Shown in pieces: positions 50,411 to 58,000 of a stretch of 58,183 bases of DNA. The notes beneath the pieces are model-generated. The model was not told where the DNA came from and searched no databases. It was given only the letters and a program-made list of their open reading frames with translations. The DNA is from Desulfobulbus rhabdoformis (GTDB taxonomy: Bacteria > Desulfobacterota > Desulfobulbia > Desulfobulbales > Desulfobulbaceae). Within the stretch, counting starts at the first letter, position 1. Each line of letters begins with the position of its first letter. Where the stretch lies: contig NZ_JAFFQA010000032.1 of NCBI RefSeq assembly GCF_016919065.1, positions 1 to 58,183 of the forward strand. The letters are read 5' to 3'. The position numbers and the translations under genes were made by a program.

Positions 50411-50781
50411 GGGTTCACCTTCAGCAGCAGATGGATCAGAAAGCCGACGAGTCCACCGATGGTGCTGCCGATGGTCAACACCAGGCCGACGATCTTCCAC
50501 ATGGTCTCGGTCCCCATCTTGGAGCCGACCCGGGCGTGCAGCCGGTCGATCTCCTCGGCGTGCCGGTGCAGATCGGAATAGATCGAGCGGACCAGTACCT
50601 CGACGTTTTCCTTGTCCGATTTCTTCTCGATTTCACGCTCTATCTTCTCGAGTCGGTCCTGGATTTCCCGGCGGTGGCTTTCGAGAATGCTGCGGAATTC
50701 CTCCCGCCAATGATCGAAAGTCCGGGCCAGCAATTCCTCGCTGGCCGAGAGTCCGGAGGGCGTTGTTGTTCTTTCTCCCAT
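50407..50781 (-). CDS. coiled-coil protein with C-terminal membrane segment, holin/XhlA-like
   Basis: 124 residues. A long charged coiled coil (about 20-85, WREEFRSILESHRREIQDRLEKIEREIEKKSDKEN in pieces) is followed by one hydrophobic segment MWKIVGLVLTIGSTIGGLVGFLIHLLL (about 94-120) and a short tail. This plan is that of XhlA-type haemolysin or holin accessory proteins. It lies three genes from the M15 peptidase, so a role in lysis is plausible; a tail-anchoring role is the alternative. Confidence 0.7.
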   Translation of the reverse strand: MGERTTTPSGLSASEELLARTFDHWREEFRSILESHRREIQDRLEKIEREIEKKSDKENVEVLVRSIYSDLHRHAEEIDRLHARVGSKMGTETMWKIVGLVLTIGSTIGGLVGFLIHLLLKVNP

Positions 50782-50793
50782 GCGATGCTTCCT

Positions 50794-51843
50794 TCAGGTG
50801 TTGATCAAGACAGTGTTCGTCGAGCGAATGATGATGTTTCCGGCCACCCCATCCATAAACACGAGGCTGCCGGACTTGTCGGTGGCGCTGATGCTCTCCT
50901 GGCCGGGCGCGGCGTTCATGCGCACCACCTGACCGGCCTTGTCGGTGAGCCGGATCTGTTCGGCGGCGGCGGTGGAATCGACGAGGATTTCCTGGGTGCC
51001 GTTGAGTCCCCAGATGTGAACCTTTTCCCGGCCCTTGGTGGTGTCGATGAGGATTTTCTGCCAGCGGGAGCGGCCCTTGTCGCACGAGAGGATGTGGACC
51101 TTCTCCTTGTCCTGCCAGGCTTCGAGGATCACCTGCTGGCGGCAGAGGTCGGTGAGCTGGATGCGGGCGCGGGAGCCGACGATCTGCGAGGCGATGTCGA
51201 GCTGGTCACCTTTCTCGGCGTCCTTCGTGTCGCGCCGCAGGGCGTTGCCGCTCTGCATCTCCGGCTTCACCTTCCCTTCCATGGTGAGGATCTGCCCGGC
51301 GCGGTCGATGATCCGCAGCAGCTCGTCGCCGTCGCGGTCATCGGCCAGGATGGTGTGGCCGGTTTCGGTCTTGAGCAGGACCTTCAGGCGCGGACAGTAA
51401 TACGGCGGATGGCCGTGGAACTTCTTGTGTTCGAGATCGTCATGCCGGTTGGCCTGATGCTCGACCTTGTCCTCGCAGTCATGGCAGAAGGCATTCGCGC
51501 AGGTGCGCTTGGATTCCTCGGGCTGTTCGCCGGGGTTGCTCTTGGCCAGCCAGACCCCGGTCCAGATCGGATACTGGACAACGCCGCCCTCGAACTCGGC
51601 CCAGACCGAGGCCCCTTCTTCTGGGACCAGGAACATGCCGGTGTCGTCGTTGCCGCCGTAGGGGAAACAGGGCGCGGCCCATTCGGACCAGTTCTCCCGC
51701 CCGCTGCCGAGCACGGCGGGGATTTCCAGACGGACCCGGCCGAGGCGTTCGGGGTCGTTGTTGTCGCGCACGAAGGCCCGGTACTTGCCGTACCAGCGGT
51801 TGCGGTAGCGTTCCTCGGATTGACGGTCGCGGGTTTCAAGCAT
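50794..51843 (-). CDS. baseplate spike protein, gpV/gp5 OB-fold type
   Basis: 349 residues. The N-terminal domain is the gp5/VgrG OB-fold: YGKYRAFVRDNNDPERLGRVRLEIPAVLG, WAAPCFPYGGNDDTGMFLVPEEGASVWAEFEGGVVQYPIWTGVWL (in pieces). From residue 150 on it is a repetitive beta structure (KVLLKTETGHTILADDRDGDELLRIIDRAG ... KSGSLVFMDGVAGNIIIRSTN) typical of the spike needle. Between them lies a Cys/His-rich insertion (C115, C120, C123, H134, H139, H143, H145, C150) that could bind metal. It works with the PAAR cap two genes on. Confidence 0.92.
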   Translation of the reverse strand: MLETRDRQSEERYRNRWYGKYRAFVRDNNDPERLGRVRLEIPAVLGSGRENWSEWAAPCFPYGGNDDTGMFLVPEEGASVWAEFEGGVVQYPIWTGVWLAKSNPGEQPEESKRTCANAFCHDCEDKVEHQANRHDDLEHKKFHGHPPYYCPRLKVLLKTETGHTILADDRDGDELLRIIDRAGQILTMEGKVKPEMQSGNALRRDTKDAEKGDQLDIASQIVGSRARIQLTDLCRQQVILEAWQDKEKVHILSCDKGRSRWQKILIDTTKGREKVHIWGLNGTQEILVDSTAAAEQIRLTDKAGQVVRMNAAPGQESISATDKSGSLVFMDGVAGNIIIRSTNTVLINT

Positions 51844-52255
51844 GCTCCGACTCCCGTTTTCGACTGGCGTCCCAGGCCAGCCAACCGCCCAGGCGAACCG
51901 CCCAATACATGACCTGCCTTTTCCACAGAGGCACGCCCAGGGCCGCCATCAGTTCGAGAAAGAGGCGGTCGGCAGCAATCCGCGAGACCTTGCCGGTGTG
52001 GTAGAGGTAGTCGTGAACGACGGCCGCCGGGGAATATCGCCCCCAGGGCGGCACCACGCGCCAGAACAGGCGCGGCACCGAGGCAAAGTCGGTCTCGAAC
52101 CCGGCGGGCACTTCGATGATGCGGCCAGCGCCGGTGCGGACACGGAATGGCTGGGTCAGCCTCGCGGTCATTCCATTGGGCAGGATCTCCACCCGAAGAG
52201 GCCCTGACAGTCCCAGCGCGGTTCCCGAAAACAGGGGCTTGGTTCTGGCGCTCAT
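51836..52255 (-). CDS. DUF1353 family phage protein
   Basis: 139 residues from MSARTKPLFSGTALGL; the ATG overlaps the upstream stop (ATGA); an earlier GTG is less likely. Family core: VPAGFETDFASVPRLFWRVVPPWGRYSPAAVVHDYLYHTGKVSR (in pieces, about 48-92) with the conserved TDFASVP and HDYLY. The C-terminus holds an amphipathic helix and WAVRLGGWLAW. DUF1353 genes are common beside lysis genes of tailed phages; their function is unknown. It overlaps the spike gene by eight bases. Confidence 0.9.
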   Translation of the reverse strand: MSARTKPLFSGTALGLSGPLRVEILPNGMTARLTQPFRVRTGAGRIIEVPAGFETDFASVPRLFWRVVPPWGRYSPAAVVHDYLYHTGKVSRIAADRLFLELMAALGVPLWKRQVMYWAVRLGGWLAWDASRKRESEHA

Positions 52256-52626
52256 GATCGCCACCTCGCCTTGCCCGACTGTCGCACGTCGAGATGGACC
52301 CAGGAGGCGTAGACGCCGATGCCGCCCTCGCGGAAGAGCGGAATCTCCTCGGCGATGACCGCCAGTTCCTCGGGCGAAACACCTGCGGGACAGCTCACGT
52401 CGGCTGCCATGCCCAGCGTGTGGAAACTCTGCTCCGCGCCGCCCACCGCCTTATTGTGCCGGTTACATCGGAAGCCGCTGGTGATGGACAGCGGTTTGCC
52501 GATGCGGTCGCGCAACTCCTGCAGGGCGTCGACCAGGTCGGGATGGACCGCAGCCGAATGGCCGCAGCAGTTCTTGCCCTTGCAGGCGAATTCCGAACGG
52601 TTGAAATTCTTACTGAGATCACCCAT
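52252..52626 (-). CDS. peptidase M15 family endolysin (D-Ala-D-Ala carboxypeptidase-like)
   Basis: 124 residues. Zinc-site motifs of the M15A group: SFHTLGMAADVSCP (His68 and Asp75 region) and WVHLDVRQ (His near 109), with ITSGFRCNRHNKAVGG upstream. An N-terminal KGKNCCGHSAAVHPDLVDAL stretch adds Cys/His. No signal peptide, so it needs a holin or acts from the tail. It cuts peptide cross-links of peptidoglycan, either in host lysis or in cell-wall entry, since it lies between gpD and spike genes. Start overlaps the gpD end by eight bases. Confidence 0.92.
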   Translation of the reverse strand: MGDLSKNFNRSEFACKGKNCCGHSAAVHPDLVDALQELRDRIGKPLSITSGFRCNRHNKAVGGAEQSFHTLGMAADVSCPAGVSPEELAVIAEEIPLFREGGIGVYASWVHLDVRQSGKARWRS

Positions 52627-53902
52627 TGCCGCCTCCTTGTGTGACCGCGCCGGAATCCGCGTCGATGGTCACCATGGCTGGCGGCTCGTTTTGCGGCGTG
52701 GGCGGGGCCTCCTTATCGTTGGGTTTGCCCTGGGACTCGGCGGACTTGTCGCCCGCGCCTTTGCCGAGGGCGTTCTTCTTGAGTTTGAGTTCGCAGAGAT
52801 AGCCAGCGCCGCTGATGCTGTGGCGCACCGAGTGGCAGTAGTAGATCCCGGAAAACTTCCGTCCCACGCCCTTGATCTCGACGTTCTTCTTGGCGCGTAG
52901 CTGGGGAATACCGATGGTGGCCGCGTCCGCCTCGACCTGGCGCAGCTCGGCCTCGCGGAATTTGCCTTCGGCGTTGTCCTGGGCGGGCTCCTGGCGCGGC
53001 TCTTCGTGAAAGCCTTCGGAACGGTCGAAGCTGGGCACGATCTGCCCCGTCTCCTGTTCCTTGAAGCTGCCTTCGCCGGTGTTGCCGTCGACCAAATAGG
53101 TCTGCTTGCCCAGGGCCGTCCGCTCGGGGGTGGTGGCGTTGTTGGCCTTGTGCTCGACCACGTCCTTCTTGCGCGGGTCGACGCCGACCGTCTTGGTCTC
53201 GACACCCGCGCCCTTGGCTCCCTGGGATTGGGTGCTGGGGCGGAACGAGCGCAGCAGGCCCTTGGTGTCGGTAAAATATTCGAGGGTCAGAAGCGGCGTC
53301 TGGTCGAGCTCGCGGGGATGGAAATGGAGTTCGTCGTCCTGGATGTAGAAGACATAGCCGCTCACGCCGTCGCCATCGCGGTCACGGGCCTTTTCCGCCA
53401 GCTCCTTGAGGAACTGGGCATCCGAGATGTTGCTCTGAGTGACGCGGAGATGGGTCCCCTTGGTGGCCGTGACCACCGGGGTGAGGCCGTTGGCGGCGGC
53501 GATCTGTTCGGCGATTTCCGAATAAAGGATGCCGGGAGCGGGTTTCTGCCAGACTTTTTGGTTCTCCTTGCCCGCGAGCTTGAAGCCCTTGTCGTAGGCC
53601 TTGATGCGGATGGTCGGATCGCCGTTTTCCGGGAAGTCGTAATCGATGTCCTTGATGACCGCCTTCTTGCGCGGAGAGAGGTTCCCCACGTAGCCGAAGC
53701 GGGCCACGATCTCGTTGCCTTCCTGGAACAGCGGATCGTCGACGAACTGCAGGTTGCGGTCGGTCACCGACAGTTCGAGGACATCCAGTTCCTCCTCGTT
53801 GTCGGTGAAGACGAACGAGGTGATCTCCTGGGTGATGTCCTTCGAGAGGTCTTGCCCCTCGATCTGAATCAGAAATGTCGGCTTGAAGGTATCCAGATCC
53901 AT
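52619..53902 (-). CDS. phage late control D protein (gpD, baseplate hub)
   Basis: 427 residues starting MDLDTFKPTFLIQIEGQDLSKDITQEI. Hub features: FTDNEEELDVLELSVTDRNLQFVDDPLFQEGNEIVARFGY, AYDKGFKLAGKENQKVWQ, IAEQIAAANGLTPVV and DAQFLKELAEKARDRDG. The C-terminal 110 residues are Gly/Pro/Lys-rich and probably disordered (ESQGKPNDKEAPPTPQNEPP). It forms the central hub onto which spike and wedges dock. It is the first gene behind promoter copy 3; AGAAACGC rather than a strong Shine-Dalgarno precedes the ATG, though CCGGAG lies a little further up. Confidence 0.92.
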   Translation of the reverse strand: MDLDTFKPTFLIQIEGQDLSKDITQEITSFVFTDNEEELDVLELSVTDRNLQFVDDPLFQEGNEIVARFGYVGNLSPRKKAVIKDIDYDFPENGDPTIRIKAYDKGFKLAGKENQKVWQKPAPGILYSEIAEQIAAANGLTPVVTATKGTHLRVTQSNISDAQFLKELAEKARDRDGDGVSGYVFYIQDDELHFHPRELDQTPLLTLEYFTDTKGLLRSFRPSTQSQGAKGAGVETKTVGVDPRKKDVVEHKANNATTPERTALGKQTYLVDGNTGEGSFKEQETGQIVPSFDRSEGFHEEPRQEPAQDNAEGKFREAELRQVEADAATIGIPQLRAKKNVEIKGVGRKFSGIYYCHSVRHSISGAGYLCELKLKKNALGKGAGDKSAESQGKPNDKEAPPTPQNEPPAMVTIDADSGAVTQGGGNG

Positions 53903-53932
53903 GCGTTTCTCCGGCGGTTCGCAGTTCCCTGC

Positions 53933-53964
53933 TTACTTACCGGAAGGCATGGCGAGGTGTCGGA
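53933..53964 (-). promoter_or_regulatory. putative phage-sigma promoter, copy 3
   Basis: Minus strand TCCGAC (53964-53959), 18 bp, GTAAGTAA (53940-53933), same layout as the copies at 1269 and 46958. It is followed directly by GCAG-GGAA-CTGC (53932-53921), a 4-bp stem with a GNRA-type loop. It begins four bases after the LysM gene's stop and would drive gpD and the following spike and lysis genes. Confidence 0.58.
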
Positions 53965-53968
53965 CGCT

Positions 53969-54259
53969 TCAGTCGAGCAGGCGCATTTGGACGTGTTCGC
54001 GAGAGGGAATGCGCAGGGCCAGGCCGGGCTCGAGCGCCAACGGGAAAAAGAGGTCGTTGTAATCACAGATGATCCACCAGAGCCTGGCGTCACCCAGGTA
54101 GCGGTGCGCGAGCAGATCCAGACGGTCGCCCTCGACTATGGTGTGCAGGCGGTCGTCATATCTCGGAGTAGTGTCGATGCGCTGGCGCATACCGAGGGAG
54201 GTACCGTCGCTGTCCCGGTAGAGAACACTGCGGGCGTATCGGGAATCACGGCCGATCAT
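53969..54259 (-). CDS. LysM-type tail protein (gpX-like)
   Basis: 96 residues. A LysM-like fold occupies the second half: RLHTIVEGDRLDLLAHRYLGDARLWWIICDYNDLFFPLALEPGLALRIPSREH (in pieces, about 38-90). The N-terminus is basic (MIGRDSRYARSVLYRDSDG). Such proteins link tail tube, hub and peptidoglycan, like P2 gpX or T4 gp53. The start overlaps the tube-protein stop (ATGA). Confidence 0.9.
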   Translation of the reverse strand: MIGRDSRYARSVLYRDSDGTSLGMRQRIDTTPRYDDRLHTIVEGDRLDLLAHRYLGDARLWWIICDYNDLFFPLALEPGLALRIPSREHVQMRLLD

Positions 54260-54726
54260 GAGCGCACCTCCGACCAGTTGATGGAACGGTCCACATATTC
54301 TTCGAGGACGATGTCCACCTCGGCCCGTTGCGGCAGCAGGTTGTCCCGGTCGAACAGGCCGAAGAAACGCGCCTTCACCTGCCGGACGATGCAGGTCACG
54401 CCCGGGTAGAGATCTCCGAAAATCAGCAGCACACGGTGCGGCGCGTTCTTGAGCATGGTTCCGGCGTGTTCCGGATATTGCAGCGAGCGAAGCCAGTCGA
54501 CCTTCTGTTTAACCGGTCCCTTGAACAGCTCGACCTTGAAGGCGATCCGGCGCGGTTCCCCGGCGACATACTGGTAGCGCGGGTGGCTCATGCCGGGGAT
54601 CTTGATCGTCGCGTAGTCGGTCGACTTCTCGTCGCTGATGGAGTTGGGGTTGTACTGGAATTCGAGCCGCTCCCCCGTGTCGGCGTCCACCAGATATCCC
54701 TTGATGGGCTGTTGATCCCAGGCCAT
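54256..54726 (-). CDS. contractile-injection-system tube-type protein
   Basis: 156 residues starting MAWDQQPIKGYLVDADTGERLEFQYNPNSI. The N-terminal LEFQYNPNSISDEKSTDYATIKIPGMSHPRYQYVAGEPRRIAFKVELF (in pieces) is typical of the CIS tube/adapter family, as is PHRVLLIFGDLYPGVTCIVRQVKARFFGLFDRDNLLPQRAEVDIVLEEY in the C-terminal half. It should sit between tail tube and baseplate hub, next to the LysM protein encoded by the overlapping gene. Confidence 0.88.
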   Translation of the reverse strand: MAWDQQPIKGYLVDADTGERLEFQYNPNSISDEKSTDYATIKIPGMSHPRYQYVAGEPRRIAFKVELFKGPVKQKVDWLRSLQYPEHAGTMLKNAPHRVLLIFGDLYPGVTCIVRQVKARFFGLFDRDNLLPQRAEVDIVLEEYVDRSINWSEVRS

Positions 54727-54729
54727 TGC

Positions 54730-55041
54730 TTACACCTCGGCGATCTCGATGATCGGCTTGCCCAGTTGTCCGGCCCGGTCGAGTTCCCGCCGCATGCCGC
54801 TGGAAATGCCGTTGCCGGTGAACGCCCACACCTCGTCGCAACATTCCATGTAGGCCAGGCCGCAGGCGATGCCAGTCTCCCGCTGCTCGGGGACGCTGTC
54901 ATCGGTAAAGGTTGGATACAACAGGTGCGGCGCGAACGGCGCGTGACCGTTTCTCATGACCCGTCGGCAAAGCGCCTCTGCGACCCTGACGTTTCGGGTT
55001 ATGTCACCCGCGAACGGGCTGCAGACAAAGATGCGTTTCAT
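54730..55041 (-). CDS. DUF4406 protein (nucleoside deoxyribosyltransferase-like fold)
   Basis: 103 residues from MKRIFVCSPFAGDITRNVRVAEALCRRVMRNG; GAGAGG precedes this ATG (a TTG upstream is unlikely). The pattern VCSPFAGD...N...A...C, APHLLYPTFTDDSVPEQRETGIACG and CDEVWAFTGNGISSGMRRELDRAGQLGKPIIEI is that of DUF4406, related to nucleoside 2-deoxyribosyltransferases and TIR/MazG-associated folds. It is an odd enzyme-like gene between tape measure and tube genes, perhaps a moron altering nucleotide pools; no function is proven. Confidence 0.85.
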   Translation of the reverse strand: MKRIFVCSPFAGDITRNVRVAEALCRRVMRNGHAPFAPHLLYPTFTDDSVPEQRETGIACGLAYMECCDEVWAFTGNGISSGMRRELDRAGQLGKPIIEIAEV

Positions 55042-55049
55042 CGGTCCTC

Positions 55050-58000
55050 TCAAAGTGTTTCGTAGTTTCTGATCTTCCGCTCCCGAAGATCCTTGTAGAC
55101 GGCCTCGGCCACCTTCCGGCCATCGATGTTGGTGGTCACGCTCAGTTCCACCGGGCGGTCGGCCAGGCCATCGAGGCGCGAGAGCAGCGATTCCAGAAGC
55201 TCGCGCAGACCCGGACCGGCGTCCTCTCCCCGCATGGGTGTCGCGGGAGCGGTGCGGGCCGGAATAATCAACCGTTCGGAAGGCACCGTCTCGGCGAGTC
55301 CGGATTGCAGGGGCTTCGCAATCGGAGTCGGCGAGACCGTCTTGGGCCGCTCGATCCCGGCCGGAGCTGGCGAGGCATCTCCCTTTTCCGGTGCCGGTTC
55401 CACCGCGAACGGCTGGATATAGCTCTTACTTACCGGCTCGACGGCTGTCGCGACGGTCTGCACGGTGCCGTTCATCTGTTGCGGATGCGGCGCGGCCGTG
55501 GCCATGACCGGCTGGAGCATCAGCATGGCGCTCAGGGCCTTGGGCACCAAGCGCTCGTCCAGACGAGGCACGAGACTCAGCACGCTTTCGATGATGCGTT
55601 GCCCAATCGATTCAGCGGGCTGCGCAACTCCGAGCGGTTGCTTCTGCTCGGCCACCTGCGGAATCGGGGTCTGGACTCCCAGCATGGCGCGAGCGGAGGA
55701 GAGCAAACCGTTGGCGATCCCGGCACTGCGATCCTTGATCGCCTGAATGCCCGCGCTCGCGCCGCTGGAAAGCCTCTGCCAGAGGGTTTGCCCCTCGGCA
55801 CCGGCGCTGGTAAAGATTCGACCGACAGTGCCGGGCACGGCCGACAGCGTGGCAACGATCCGGTCGCGGACAGTGACGGCTCCCGTGGCCAGCGCGTCCC
55901 AGGCATTGACCTTGGGCGGCGTGATTGCCAGCTCAGGCGTGTCGCCAAACAGGGATTGTTTGAGACCGCCGAAGATGGCACCGGCCTTGGCCGCGACGGT
56001 TTGAGCCCCGGTGGTCAGCCCATCCCAGAGTTTTCCGGCCATCCGGAAGGGAGCCGAGGCGGCGTCCATGAGGTTTCCGCCTGCCGTTTTGATCTGCTGC
56101 CAGGCTCCCGCAGCGGCCGAGAGAATCCCGCGAGCGGCGAAACCGAACACTTTCGCGGGCAGTGTCTGGGTAAGGCTCATGCCGTCGGCGAGGGTCTTGA
56201 GCAGCGCGGAGCCGGAGGCGGTCAGGCTGGCGAGCGGTCCCTCGCGGGCGTCGGAAAACGGCAGCAGATTGCGCAGCTTGCCCAAGGCGTTCTTGAGTAT
56301 GGTGAAGGGATAGGTCACCGCCGACCAGATCCCTTCGCCCAGGGTGATCAGCAGCTTCTTGCCCGCCTCGAAGAAGGTGGTATCCCCGGCGAAGAAGGAG
56401 CGCACGGTGGCAAACAGATCTCGCAGGGTGCTGATGATCGGCAGATTCAGAATCGCCTGGCCGATCTGTCCGGCGGCGTCAGCCACCAGGCGGCCGATGG
56501 AGGTGAAGATCCCGGAAATGAAATTCCAGACACCGACCACCACATCCCGCGCCCAGCGGAACGGGGTGGCGAGAAAATCGTAGACCGCGCCGCCGATGGC
56601 CTTGAGACCGTCCAGCAGGGAAATGTCGCCGGTCAGCACCTGCCAGACCGCATAGATGATCTTTCCGGCGGCCACGAAGGCCTCGCCGATCATGCGCACG
56701 GGCAACAGGAACTTGTAGATAAACTTGGCCGCTCCGACCAGGGACCCGACGATGACCTTGCCGACCCAGACCACGCTGCGCACCACCACCGCCAGGGCTC
56801 GGACGATGAGCGACAGGTTCCAGGCCACGATCTTCAGCGCGAATGCCAACCCCTGAAGAAGCACACCGGCGACGGTGCCGATAACCGTGCCGAAGGTGCG
56901 CCAGGACGACCCGTCGGTTGCGCTGGCGGCCACGCCGAAGATCTCCACCACCGAAAAGACCGCGCTGGCCAGCGCCGCGTAGGCGCTCATCAGGGTGCGG
57001 ACGGTCGGTTCGAGGATGGCGCGGATGCGGCCAAAGGCATGGGAGAACGCGCCCCACAATCCGGCCAGGGCCTCACGAACGCGATAATAGGCTTTGAAGA
57101 CGGTGACCACGAAGCCCAGCAGTCCGGCGGATTCGAGCTTCTGGGCCAGTTCGGACGACATCTGCCCGACGCCGCCGCTGAGCGAGCCCACAAGCTCTCT
57201 GATCCCCTGGAAGACCAGCGAGACCTTGTTCCAGGCCCCGGTGATGATCTCCTGAATGCCGCCGAAGTTGGTTTCCCAGGCGCGTTTGAGCAGATACACC
57301 GAGAGGATCACGCCCGCGATGATCGCGGTGACGGGCAGAAAATAGGTCGCGACCGCCGAACCCACTCCGGCGAGCGCGGCGCTGATGGCCACGAACCCGG
57401 CCTTGATGGCGGGCAGCATGAGTCCCACCATGCCTACGGCGGCGGTGACGGCTCCGGCCACGACCAGAATGGTGCCGAGGGCCATGGACAGCCCCAGGAC
57501 CACCCGGGTCACGCCCGGCATCGATTTAGCCATGCGTTGCAGGAACAGAATGAAGCGGGAGACGCCGTTGATCACCGGCGTGACCACCGGCAACAAGGTG
57601 CGACCCAGAATTTCGCTGAGGTTGGCCATCTGCTGGCGCAGAAGCAGGAACCGGGCTCCGATGTCCTGGTTCATGGCGTCGGCCATCTGTTCGGTGACCG
57701 CCGTGCCTGTCTTCATGGCCCGGCCTACCGACTGGATATTGCCTTCGAGGCTCTCCATGCCCGCCGACATCTGCAGCAGGAACTTGACCGCCTCGTCGGA
57801 GCCGAAGGCCTTCTTCAGCTTCACCTGGGCGGCGGCGTTGGAGAGGTCGGGAAACTGGCGCTTGATCTCCTGCAGGATGGGAACCACGCCCTTGAGGCGG
57901 CCGCTGGTGTCGGTGAAGGACAGCCCCAGCTCGTCCCCGGCCTCGGCCGCCTTCATGATGAACGCCTTGTACAGCGTGCCCGCCTCGGAGCCGGGCATGG

